Assembly: GCA_003427395.1 (NCBI GenBank)
Contig: BFEA01000245.1
Span: 45,380 to 104,741 of the forward strand
Direction of reading: 5' to 3'
Source of the DNA: Chara braunii
Taxonomy: Eukaryota > Streptophyta > Charophyceae > Charales > Characeae
DNA: 59,362 bases
Under the pieces are notes generated by a model that was given only the letters and a program-made list of their open reading frames with translations, ran no database searches and had not been told where the DNA came from. Within the stretch, counting starts at the first letter, position 1; each line of letters starts with the position of its first letter. The translations under genes and the position numbers were made by a program. Shown here piece after piece: positions 23,440 to 34,820 of the stretch.

Positions 23440-23955
23440 AAAGTTTTTCGCGCAGACGAATGTTTGCCATACGTTATGGTATGGCAAACATGCATCGTTT
23501 CGTACAGAAAGCTTCCTTAAGACATGGAGGTGGCAATACCTCGAGACGACGTTGTCATTTAAGGAATTGCTTGATCTAAAGGCACGTCAGATTGGAGTCA
23601 TTGAAGATACGGTTCAAGAAGCAGTAAGCAGAGTGGTTGACAGTCGAACCAATGACAGGTTTAGGTAGATCAAATGGCAGGAGTAAGGAAGAAGCCTCCT
23701 AATTTGGGAGATACTGTGTTACTGTACGACTCATCCTCAAAGAAGCAGTGATTGAGAAAATTGGATAAATGATGGTTGAGACCGTACAAAATAACGAGAT
23801 GCGGCGAACGTGGGGCATACCAGATCCTGAAATTGAATGGAACGACATGAAAGGACTGAGTATCTGGCTCCAAATTGAAGAAGTTTGTAGCTCGAGATGA
23901 AGTGAGCATAAAACTGACAAGTCAAATGCTCTCGAGGTATAAAGGGATAACCTTA
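23440..23955 (+). pseudogene. Element 2 integrase C-terminal remnant; catalytic core deleted
   Basis: Only the C-terminal part survives: a TLWYGKHASF-like stretch near 23470 and RKKPPNLGDTVLLYDSSSKKQ near 23690, matching RKEPLEVGDILLLYDSSLEKQ of element 3. From the end of RNase H to this motif is about 0.73 kb here against 1.5 kb in element 3, so roughly 0.8 kb containing the zinc-binding and catalytic core is missing. The short frame 23138-23404 between them is not recognisable. Confidence 0.65.
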
Positions 23956-24034
23956 GTATAGTGGAAAGAGAGAAATGTGGGGTGTTAAATTATAATGGTA
24001 TGATAGACTATAAGGTCGAGATATGTATAAGAAT

Positions 24035-24145
24035 AGGGTTATGTATATACAGATATATATACATATATGTATACATATATATATATATATATACATATCT
24101 GTTTGTGACGATATATATACATATATATTATATATATAAATATTT
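24035..24145. repeat. TA-rich repeat with ACAAACAG core (copy 1)
   Basis: A (TA)n stretch interrupted by CTGTTTGTGACGATATA. Its reverse complement resembles the TA-rich piece at 36746-36793 (GTATCGTTACAAACAG). Two insertions of one short TA-rich family, in opposite orientation, would explain this. Confidence 0.5.
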
Positions 24146-24205
24146 AGGTAGTTATAGGAGGGCTATATGTCTCTTATTGTGGTTATCTGACCTACTTACC
24201 CCCAT

Positions 24206-26520
24206 GTGTTCCTGTTGTATCTTCCTTGTTGTGCAGGCTTGATACCTTTGACACCCATACCAAGAGGGAAGGGCGAGACAATGCGAGTGGAAACCTTTCT
24301 GAGGACTACTAGACATGAGGGACAACAGGGAACCACTAGGGAGAGCAGGACTTATATTTTCGATGGAGGGAGTGTAAAGATGTTCATGGTCAATTTTGAG
24401 GCTTATGCCTATTACTACGGTGGGGGTGTGGCCAGGATGCTGAGAGAGGTACGAGACAGTGGTGAATGAGCCGAGATGATTACCAGGTTTGTCAGGGAAC
24501 CATTTACTTGACAGGAGTTTGAGAGGAAGATGAAGGGGGTGCATCCATCACCTATGGCGAGATACGGGTTGCCTATTCGCTTTGACTCCTCCAACTTGGA
24601 AGAGTTCCTCTGGGCTTATGATCTATTTGCAGACGAGCAGAACATTTTGGCCGAGTCCAGAGTTTGAGGATTCATTCAGTTCTTGAGAAAAATCATTTCA
24701 TTTTTGTCATGACAATCGTGAAACGAGTCACAAACCGGGGTGATTGCAAACGATTGATGAGAAACTGGTATACTCCTAAGCGCCAAACAGAAAACAGGAG
24801 ATAGAAAAGAAGAGGAGAGAGCCGAGAGAAGCAGAGGGACGAGCAGTGGGACATGATACGCCCCATGGAACGAGAGGAGAGGGAAAAAGAAAGAAAATGC
24901 ACACGACTAATAAGCATAAGAAAAACGAAGAACAAATGACTGAAAGAGCACAGAGGGGAGGACGCTCAGGTGATCCATCGTCATTTCCAGAGCATGTTCA
25001 GATACCTAATCACTATCCTAAGCCAGAGAGAGAGTCTGATCTGCCTCATGAGCCATTAGTACGAGACCAACAAAAAGAGAAAGAAATAGATAAGATTGAG
25101 AGAGTTGCAAGAGAGAAGGAGATTAAAATCCAACTTAGGTTGAAGAACCCAGTGGAGATGACAGACAAGATGCAGCAGGGGAAGTGGCCAGTGGAAGTGG
25201 AGGGCAAGAAGACTGTCCAGAAGGACGATCCTCCCCTACTCATAGAGGCTTGAGAAAGTTTTGAGAGACTGTTGGAGGTTGCAGGTAAACCTACAGGGCA
25301 ACATCATGAGATGGGGGTTAAGCTACTCTCCATAGATATGCTGAGCCCGAAGGACCTTCTGAAGGAAGGTTTTGGAACAGCAAAGACCTCAGTTGAGAAG
25401 ATTAGAAAAAGGATGACGAAGGTCGCACAAGCTTCCTATGGTCAGAAGGTGGATTGGGAAAGAGAAATCGGCGCCTGAAGAAAAAAATGGAGAGGCAAGG
25501 AAAAGAGGTAGAGACCTTGAAAACAGAAATGATGGATATCTGCGCAGAGAATGAAACTCTGAAGTTGCTGAACCAGACCCTCAACAAAATTAACGAGGTG
25601 TTGAGGATGCACATCCAGACCCAAAAGGCTTCATTCCAGGCAAAGGAGGCTGAATGGGAAAGGAGGTTGAAGGACATGGAGTCCAAGATTAAACAACAAA
25701 TTCCTACTGTGGTGGTGGACTGGACAGAGGTGCAGAGGTATGGGATCAAAGGACAACCTGCTAAGGAACTCTTCAACCGCAAGAAGAGGGACGAAGGAGT
25801 TGAACAACAAAAGGAAGAGTAAATTCCTTTACTGGATAAGGTCATGATGAAACCTGATGAAGTACTGACAAAGAAAATATATGACGTTGGACAGTTTGAG
25901 TGGCAAGCTCCCGTTTTTGCAGCAGGCCAGCAGGTGCCCATGGTGGGGGATGTAAGGCAGCCACACTATCCTGCTGAGGCGAGGGATATGTTACCCCCAT
26001 CATGGCAGCGAGTGTAGGTATGTGGGTATGCAGGAGATCCAGCGGGACATGGATCAGGCCGTGATTGAGGCAGAAGGGAACAAAGAGTTGGAGGATTGTC
26101 AAGAATCAGTCACTCCATAACGTATGTCACTGATCGCAGGACAGGAGGATGCTACGGGCTCTGGGCTAGAGGGACGAGTCGATGCGCGGTTGGCACAGTT
26201 AGAAGACAAAGGTCCCTATCCTTCTACTTCTAAGGCTCCTCAGCAGGAGGTCACAAGCGTGGCTACAACAACCCCCTTGTCTATTCCATCACATGAAGAA
26301 GATAAGACAAACCAAAAGAACATTGAGAAGTGTTTCTATTGTAAGAGGGACGAATGTCGCTCTGTTTAGTGTCCCAAGAGCCTTAAAGCTGAGGCAAATG
26401 ACTTGATCACAAGGAAATCATCAGGGGTATGGAGAGACCGAAATTGAGTTTTAGTGCCTAAGACTCGTGATGAGGTGAGAGCACAAATGTATAGGCAATT
26501 ACAAAATGTCATGAGTGACT
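24206..26520 (+). pseudogene. Second gag-like reading frame downstream of pol
   Basis: Decayed frame of about 750 codons on the pol strand. 24270-24690 encodes an aromatic/charged domain (YIFDGGSVKMFMVNFEAYAYYY, then WAEMI.RFVREPFT-like sequence with TGA at Trp-like positions). 24846-25478 is charged, 25454-25822 is a clear coiled coil (KKKMERQGKEVETLKTEM...), and 26124-26369 ends in a knuckle-like CFYCKRDECRSV-stop-C. A capsid-like domain, coiled coil and zinc knuckle in that order indicate gag of a different lineage. It is either a separate truncated insertion or an accessory gene of element 2; element 3 has no counterpart between its integrase and 3' LTR. Confidence 0.55.
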
Positions 26521-28190
26521 AGTAGTAGTGTTTTCTAACAGGGTCCGGAAATGTCTAGAGCTATGATATATGAGAAATTTGACACTCAATCCTGATGGAT
26601 GACTGTATATAGAGGAGCACATGAAGGAATCCGATTGGATGAGTTGGATGAGACTCATATACATCAGTGATTGAGTATGCGAGTCACAAGAAACTTTCAG
26701 TCCTAGATGTATATAGAAATAACACTGAAAGTAACCTTCACTGATTTTTTTTTTTTTTTTTAGTGGTGTGGAGTGTTTAGATGACATTTCTATATATGTT
26801 TTGAGTTTCCTTGGTTTAGGGTGCAGCGTGTGAGACATATATCACAGTTAACGTTTGGAGTTTGATTTCTTGATACTCTGGCGTTTTTTTTTCTTCACCT
26901 TGTATGATAATTGTGGTTTTTTATGATATCAACATGAGTTTTTGTGTTTACAAGGCTCCAAACCCTATGTACATGTATGAATTTCAGGTGTTGTTTGTGT
27001 GGATTTTCACAATCACTCTCAGTTTTGTGAGCTTGTCCTAATATGAATGAATTTTGTGATGTATTCATACTGTAAGATGATTCGAGTTGTCGAACTTTCC
27101 ATTGTACTTAGGCATACATGTCATGATAACAATATTAACAGATGAAGTTTTGAGTACACTGAAAGAAGGTTCACTATGTGTTTGATGAAAGAATGTCCAA
27201 ATGTGATTTGGTAAGATACCACGCTTGTGTCCTTGGCATGGTTCCATGAGAGAAGAGGGGTGCCCAAAAGTTGGTTAATCCCCACAAATATGAATGATAC
27301 TGTGAGAGCACCCAAAAGAGGGGCTACGATGCTGGACATTGTAAAGTGATGGCATAAGATCAAGGCATAAAATGACAAAAAAACAAAAGCTTGTGGGAAT
27401 TATTTTGAAATATTGTGACATTTATGATAAAATTTTGTGAGAATGTTTTAGAGTTGTTCCTAAGACATGTGGCCTGACCTACTATGATGAAAGTAGGGAG
27501 GGTCACAACCTTATGGATTAATGACTTTTGCTGAAAATTTTGAGAGAAGACATTATCCCTGTACGTAGTCCCGTCGGCAGTTGGTAAGTGATCCTTTATC
27601 GGCATTGATAAATTTCAGGAATCTTTTTGATAAGGAACATATTTGAATAATAGAGCTAAGGGGTTATACTTAGCATCACTCGGACGTAACTTCCACCGTT
27701 GGCTGCTGACCGACGTAACCTGGCAGCTAGCCCTTGGCTCACCGAAGGTTAGGTTTTAAAGGGTCGGCCACTCGGAGAGACCTAGCTTGAGGGAAGGTCA
27801 TTGACATCGGTTAAGTTTGGAGTCGGAATCCTTCGGGATACAAAGATAGGAAAACTTGCTTATCGTTGCGCAACCAACGAAGGCACCGTCTCCATATAAC
27901 AATGCCATGGGTCGTGAATTCGGCATGATCAACGGATCTGCGGTGGGCCAAGATGGATACCTAACGTACCTGTATTAGACTCCATGATGGGTATTTTATT
28001 ATGATGGATATTGATATGGTTAAATTGGGGACAAGGCACCCCTGTCTTTTGAGAGACGTCTTAGTTAGGACCCACATCCAATGTACTGAACTCGTTCGTG
28101 GGGTCGAGACAACGGACACCCAACGAGAAACTGGGGATATCTATGACAAAGAGAGAGGATTATCAACTTGCTACCTGGAAGCGGATATTA
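26521..28190. other. Non-coding 3' internal region of element 2
   Basis: AT-rich from 26521 to about 27650 (T-tract at 26742-26761), then mixed composition. Short antisense frames here have no recognisable content. I see no gene. Confidence 0.5.
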
Positions 28191-28265
28191 CGCTGTAGTA
28201 CGAAAAATAGTATCCCCTATTTTTTGAGGTCAGGATATGGGAGACCGAGGTTAGAACCCTGGCAG
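28191..28265 (+). other. Decayed tRNA-like module upstream of 3' LTR (element 2)
   Basis: A D-arm-like start (TGTAGTACG) is followed by GTATCCCC and ends in a T-arm-like hairpin with a 7-base loop, AGG-TTAGAAC-CCT, flanked by GGGAGACC and GGCAGTGG. The right half aligns with the second tRNA-like copy in element 3 (57765-57801: GGACATGAGAGACC..GGTTAAATT..CGGCGGTG). Relation to tRNA-Asp is inferred mainly through element 3. Confidence 0.4.
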
Positions 28266-28389
28266 TGGAACATCGTGACAGGGGCAGATTGAGGAGATAC
28301 CTCGAACAGAGTCGAGCCGGTGAATTGGATTAGTTACTTGCTTGTAAGCAAATGTGATTTTGTTGTACTTATAGTTTTGATTGTTCGGC

Positions 28390-28425
28390 GCGACAGGGAT
28401 GTCGCTTAATGGGGTCCAAAAAAAT
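28390..28425 (+). promoter_or_regulatory. Hairpin plus polypurine-like tract before 3' LTR (element 2)
   Basis: A GCGACA-GGGA-TGTCGC hairpin (28390-28405) is followed by AATGGGGTCCAAAAAAAT and then the TGTCGG LTR start at 28426. Element 3 has the same arrangement at 58134-58172. The G-rich/A-rich stretch is where plus-strand priming would be expected, although it is not a pure purine run. Confidence 0.55.
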
Positions 28426-29565
28426 TGTCGGCCGAAATACCTTTACAAGGGAATTTGTGCACATTTTTGCATCTCACAAAATGTGCATTTTTGACGATAT
28501 TCGAGAGAGTGTCCCATTTTTGCCTGCCATAAGGCCCATAACCAACTTTTAGGCGTTCGGAATGACACATGCATTTGATCTGACCAGGGAGTGCTAGGGT
28601 GTGCACTTCGAGGGCACGCATGAGTTTAAGCGAACGTCTTGTTATATCTGGAATTAGTTGTATGGGCCAGCGGTATGCAAAGCGTGTGAAGCCCTACGTT
28701 GATTGCGTTTTTGCCAGCGTTAGGGTCAGTGCTATGCAAAGCGTGAGAGTCCCTACGTTGACCGTGTTTTGGCCAGCGTTAGATCTGCTTTCGTGCCGAG
28801 ACTCGCATTCGGCACCCAACATAGTCATTGGAATCGTTGACTTACCGGAGACCGCGTTAGGGTCAGCGCTATGCAAAGCGTGTGAGTCCCTACGTTGACC
28901 ATGTTTTGGCCAGCCGTAGGAGCCGCCAACAACCTTGGAATGATCGACATAAGAAGGGGGTGATATAAATAAAAACCACGTTTCCCCGACATTAGAAGGG
29001 TAAAGGTACCACTTTTGGAAGTGGGAGTTGATTGGGGGAGCCAGCATCCTTGGCGACAGTGCTACATGCTTGTATGCGCAGTGACTGCAGGCAAGGATGA
29101 CTCCTTCCGGGAATGAAAGCGGCCACATAATGTCCAGGCGAGGTGGCCGATGGGCCAAGGGTGATTCTAAGTGCAGTCCGACAAACCTAATTCTGAATCG
29201 GATGTCTTTATAACCAAGACTGGGCCTTATACACCCAGCCTTGGGCCTAACACTATTGGTTATCAATCAAACTTTCAGCCTGCAGATCCAGGGACAGAGG
29301 CCAGTAGACGACGACGAAAGAGCGGAAGAGCATCATGTGAGGAAAAGGGTTGAGGGTCCTGCGGGACTATCCTCCTTAGTTTTGTCGCAGAGTCCGATCG
29401 CGGGTTTGACAGGTAAGACAAAAGAGGAACCACCAGGTTCCTCTCCTCGTTAGTTCCGTTTTTATTATTTTATTTTATTTAATTTTGATTTTAGTATATT
29501 TTATTTTTATTTTTATTTTTATGGTTTGTGTCCCAGTACCGGTTCTTGTACCTGCGTGGGACCCA

Positions 29566-29630
29566 AAAGCCTAGCTCAGTGGGTACACCATGAGCTGTTG
29601 AAATATAAAACGAAATTTGAGTTCAGATGG
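29566..29630 (+). other. tRNA-like A-box region, 3' LTR copy
   Basis: TAGCTCAGTGGG is a perfect A-box match at the equivalent of 10193. The downstream B-box-like segment (ATTTGAGTTC) is degenerate. Confidence 0.35.
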
Positions 29631-31119
29631 TGGTCTTAGATAAGTAAAACCAGATATTTATGAGTTGCCTGCATGACCTAAAGCAGGTTAGCTCGATAAT
29701 AATATTTCAAGGCCGACATTCGGGCCGTGCTCCATTGGGACATCCGTTAAAGGACAGACACATACAGAGAAGATCGGCGTGGTCCTTGAGCAAAACATCA
29801 GGTAGTCCATTACTAATAAATCGGGCATAGGATCGCAGCACGTGCGTTGAGCCTAGTTTGTCTTAAAGGCGTTTCGACCATCCGACAACGCTATAAGATA
29901 GTGCGGCCAGCGAGTTAGGAGTTTTTGATTGAGGGAGTAGAGTTTCGAGAAATAAGTGTTATTCTAATGTGTGCGCTGATAGGAGACGAACGAGAACGAA
30001 GCGAGGGAGTTGACGAGTCCGACAAGGAAGGAAGGGAAAAGGGAAAAAGAAAGAGGGAGGAAAGGTGCGACGTTGCTACTATGTACGTGACATTTAGCGA
30101 GCGTGGCAGCTCCGGGCGTTGCTCCTCGACTAGGCGCTCGTTGTGGCGTTCATCATCACAACTTCTCCTCATTATGTTTGTTTTTTTTGGGGGAGACCTC
30201 TCCGTTGGTTAGCTTCATCCAAAACTCGTTGTTACCCTGATTATCGCGTGTTACCCAGTTCCTGGACGGGGTCGCGGCCAGATTCTGCGAATCACGAAAT
30301 ACGTTCTAAGATAGAAGAGGAATGCACCAAGTGAGCAGACCAAGTGGCATGCACATTTCGATATTATACAGGAAGATTCATTTTTCTTCAATATACTTAC
30401 CTGATCTAATTGTAGCGTAGTTTACAGCAGGTCATGATGGGAGTCCTATTGTGACGTTGATCTTAATTATTGTTGGGTTCGAAGTGTAAGATCGTCACTA
30501 TTGTGATTATATTACTCGTCTTCGTCGTCAAACAGTGCTTCGTTGACAATGTCGTGGTCGTACGGTTGCACGTGCTCATCGTGAAGATCCTGCTGGTAAT
30601 AGTTATGCTCGTCAGGTGGTCTTCTTGGTCGAGATCGCACTCCCTTCCCACCTTCATCTCGATGGTGGTTGTGTTGACGTATACTTTGGCCATCATTGAT
30701 TATGGGTGAATTTGGCTGACTAGTCCGACCAAGTACAGACTGATAAGAGAGAAGGAGAGGGAGGTGTACGAACTTGGCCGACGAACTGGCAAGGCGGAAT
30801 AAATCAGAGATCGAGTTGCTAGGAGGAGGTGTGTCTTCCTATGACCAAGCGGAAGTTTTATTTTTCTTGTTTCAAGAGCAATAGAGACAGGGTGTATCTC
30901 GAGTGAATTGGAGGGGTTGAGCGGATCGAAGGTTTGAGCTATAGTACTAAGTTGCGCATTGGGGTGAGCGGAGAAAGTTCGATAATGTATCTTTCGATAA
31001 TGTAGAGCAAGATACATCCTCATCCAATGTAATCAGTAGCTGGGGGGTGACGCTGTTGGTCGTAGTCGTCGTTTACACATGTTATGATGGTCGTCTTCTT
31101 GACCATGATTTAGGAGTTT

Positions 31120-31476
31120 GTGGCCGTGTGGCAATTGCTGGTCATCTTGGACTCTTATCTGCTGACGTCTGGCGGTAGGTTCACTCCCATTTTTCAATTT
31201 TTATTTTGCACGTATGGTGAGCAGTGGAATGGGCACGTCGCTCCTCATTGTAGATCGCTGCAGCATGTTGCCCGCCATTTTGTTCTGCCAGGTGTTGTGT
31301 TTGTTATGGTTTGCCTAATTCGGTGTGGTCGAGATGACGAGGGTAGTTCTCTTTATCTGCGTCTACCTTCATGTGCTAATCAGGTCATCTCCTCCACATT
31401 TGAAGAGATGTGTTTTCATTCCGCTAAAAATCTTCATCGCTATATTTCTTCCCCACTCCGATTGGACAGAACCTAA
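31120..31476 (+). CDS. Possible remnant LTR reading frame, unknown product
   Basis: A 118-codon frame in the 3' LTR. The 5' LTR keeps the same reading over 11840-12043 with one frame change: MVCPIRCGRD, SLYLRL and EMCFHSA-like strings are shared. Similarity follows automatically from LTR homology, so coding status is weak evidence. No domain is recognised. Confidence 0.2.
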   Translation: MAVWQLLVILDSYLLTSGGRFTPIFQFLFCTYGEQWNGHVAPHCRSLQHVARHFVLPGVVFVMVCLIRCGRDDEGSSLYLRLPSCANQVISSTFEEMCFHSAKNLHRYISSPLRLDRT

Positions 31477-33589
31477 CTGTTCCGATGACTAGGTGCAGTC
31501 ATATGGCTAGAAGGGTTCCATAGTGTGATAAGGGAAGGGTACGGATGTAGCGAGTTAGAGTCGAAGGGAAGTCAGGGTAAGTAGAGATCAGGGACGTGAG
31601 AAAATGGGTAAAGCTCGAGAGAAAGAAAGAGGGAGTTGCTCAAAAGCGCGTGATTGTAGGAAGTAGGATATATGGATGCAGTAGGTCATATTCTATTAAA
31701 AAAATCATCTCATCTTTGTTAGATTGGCGAGTAGTGGAGCAAGGTTGCTCAAGGCCTATTAGTCCCATATGAGCGAGGCGGTAGTCTACCTTCAGATCAA
31801 GGTCGTGGTCACACTACTATTCGTCATCTACTGCACCTGTTTTAATTATTTTCTGGTTGTCATTGTTTTGAAGAATCGCCAAGCTAGCCATGAGAAAGGG
31901 TCACTCTTGAGACTCACTAGGGCCTAAAAATGGCGGCGAGGATTGCCAAATCAAAAACTCTCTACTGATTTTGCGAAGGGAAGTTTGGTTTTCGGGTGAA
32001 AACGACCGCTGACGTACCTACAAAAAATTGAATATTTTGACGCAATCTACTGGTGGTCAACTTTACGTAGCGATCGTTGAGTTATTTCTTACTACTATTA
32101 CTTGTTACTACTATCTTGAGGGTTCTTGTCATAGTACAATCGGGTTCTATCCCCACTACGACTCGCTGGTTGTTGCTTCCTAATGTAGTGTTTTCCTCTT
32201 GACTGACATTGATTGCTCCTTTAGTTAGCACCGCTCCTAATCTATAGGATGAGCAATAATAGAGAATCGGGACTTAGGTAATACCGCTCTTCGGCCACGC
32301 CCCAGCAGGAGTTTCTGTCCTCGAGAAGGAGGTTGCTACCCGAGGCAAGAGTTGCTGCTCTCTATGGGCGGCAGACAAATGTTCAACGACAAGTATTATT
32401 GTTGTCGGCTTCTTGATAGTGCCTCTGGATTCAAAGTGTTGATGCTTTAGCAACGAAGAATTATTGTTGTATATTCAAGAACTATCATTGGTATTTCAGT
32501 GATATTGTGGATGTAGGTGTTGTTGCACGGGCCGCTAGTCGCTGCTAGTAAGGCTTTTCGCCGTTGTGGTTCACATAACCAACAGACAATTGTTGAGATT
32601 GATTGCGGAGTTACCGTTGTTGCAACCCGCTTTTACTGTTGTTGTTGTTAAAAACAATGGATTGTGCTCAATGGCTTGGGTTAAGGTTGTACTGCTACTG
32701 GCCACACAACCCATGCATGTCGTAGCAGTCAGCCTGGACTATATTTAGACTCGAACCGTGCAAAAAAAAGACATGGCCTGTGTATTTGTCGGCCTTTTTG
32801 CTGCATCTTCGCTGTGCACCGTGTTTTTGCTGAAAATTGCCGCATTTTGGCTACGTTTTGAATAAAGCACGTGGGTGTGCTCTATTTGATCGGGGTGCTC
32901 GAAGGTTGAGTAGCTACGGTCTGGTAAAAAAGGGTCACTGCGGCAACTTGAAAGTTTGTCAGGAGATGGTACTGTGCGTTCTGACCACGGTCTAGCGGTT
33001 TCTAGTGCGTTTTCTTGGCCGCCATTGCGGGGCCCTCAGACGATTCAAGACATCAAGGTCCTTTCTTGCGAGTTGAGTTTATCCCTCTCGAGTGTCTGAA
33101 ATCCCTCATTGTGTCCTTCTTACTCTAAGTCTAATATGAGGTTACGAGATGAAGGAGGCATGTGGGATTGCAACTCGTAGGACCGTACCAAGACCTTGTG
33201 GAGGGACAGCCCAGCGGTTGCGGGAGCTCTCTCGGAGCCCAGGCGGGGTTCTGGAGGTAGGGAACACTCATGTATAAATTTTATTTACACGTGTGAACTC
33301 ATTCCTTTAAACAATATTATCCTTTGCTATTGTGTGCTTGCAATTATAACTGAGAAAACTAACTACTTTTGTTTGTTTTGTGTTCAGGACATGATATGAA
33401 AGGTAAAATTGACAAATATGTATGACAACCCAGATTATTGGTGTGAATTCATACGATATGAAAGGGGGCTGGGGGGATGAAGGTTCTTTGCACATATTTG
33501 ACCGGGTCAACGGAAAGCTGAATCCCTCTAAGTTGAGTGGTTCGGTGTTATGGTTTATTTTTGTCTGTTGGGCTGAATGTATGACCTTT

Positions 33590-34820
33590 AAGGGTTGGGC
33601 CTATCCTAAGTTGGACGGTCCATGAACTTGTTTTTTTTCGGGGTTTCTGAATAGGAGCACGGGTGTCCGGAGTTGGGAAGAGTCATATTCCTGATGTTTC
33701 TTTTGGGTTATTGAAGCAGGACTGGGATATTCTATGTTGCGCAGACCTAGTTCTGTATATGTTTTATTCTGAGGGGGACAACGACATGAGACTAAGCGTA
33801 CCCCTAAGTTGGGGCGACCTAGTCGTAAGCTATGGATTCAAAAGCTACTCCAAAGTATGAAAACTGATATATATATATATATATATTATATGCATCTGAC
33901 AGGCTGACACCCTAAGTTGGGAGGTCTAGTCAGTAAGTCATGTAGAACAAAAAGGAAAGGAAAGTACATAAAGAGTATAATATGAAGGTAACCTGGGCAG
34001 GTTGAATGTATACTAAGTTGGGGCGGTTAGGTCATATGCCCGTGATAACAGAAAAAGGCCGAAAGATAGTGTTAACCTTCTTTATTTTCCCTTTTAAATA
34101 TAAGGCAATGTCGAATGTCTTCCTAAGTTGGGTAGGTCTTATTATCTGCCAAAAAAAAATAAAAATTGTAAAGTTTGTGTTGAGTATTTATGGTTGTTTG
34201 AACTGTTGTTACAGACGTTAAGCGTACTCCTAAAAAGGAGTGGTTTAGTCATGCGTCGTTTGTAACCTGTTTTAGGTAGATCATGCGTACCCTTAAGTTA
34301 GGGCGGTCTGATCACATTGTCTTATGTATCTTAAACTATTCAGGCTAACTAGACGTATCTCTAAGTTGGGGCGGTCTAGCGATATGATATTTGTCGTTAA
34401 TGTTATGTAGGTTGGACGTACCCTTAAGTTTGGGCGGTCCGATCATTCGTCGTTTGTATTCGCTTAGGCAAATTAGGCATACCCCTAAGTTGGGGCAGTT
34501 TAATCCTATGCCATACGTAAACTTCATTTAAGGTTGTCTAGGCATACCCCTAAGTTGGGGCAGTCTAGTCTTATGGCTCATGTCGTCAGTTAAGCAGAGG
34601 TCAGGCATACCCCTAAGTTGGGATAAATTGGTCATATACTTTACGTTCCTAGTTTATGTTCGGCCAGGCATGCCCTTAAGTTGGGGCAGTCTGGATATAC
34701 GTTTCGGTCATGTAAGCTAGGCATACCCCTAATTTGGGGCAGTCTAGTTGTACGTACTCTAGTTAGTTGCTTAGGGAGGTCAAGTGCACCCCTAAGTTAA
34801 GGCGGTCTGATCCTATACGA
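33590..34820 (+). repeat. Palindromic minisatellite, 3' LTR copy
   Basis: Same array as 14255-15505, with cores near 33796, 33908, 34288, 34350, 34418, 34481, 34545, 34607, 34670, 34727 and 34788. Copy order and number match the 5' LTR closely, so the array predates the insertion of this element. Confidence 0.8.

Noticed and set aside
23461-23490. Perfect 12-bp hairpin TGTTTGCCATAC / GTATGGCAAACA
   Set aside because: It lies in sequence alignable to the integrase C-terminus of element 3, so it is most simply a chance result of decay of coding sequence.
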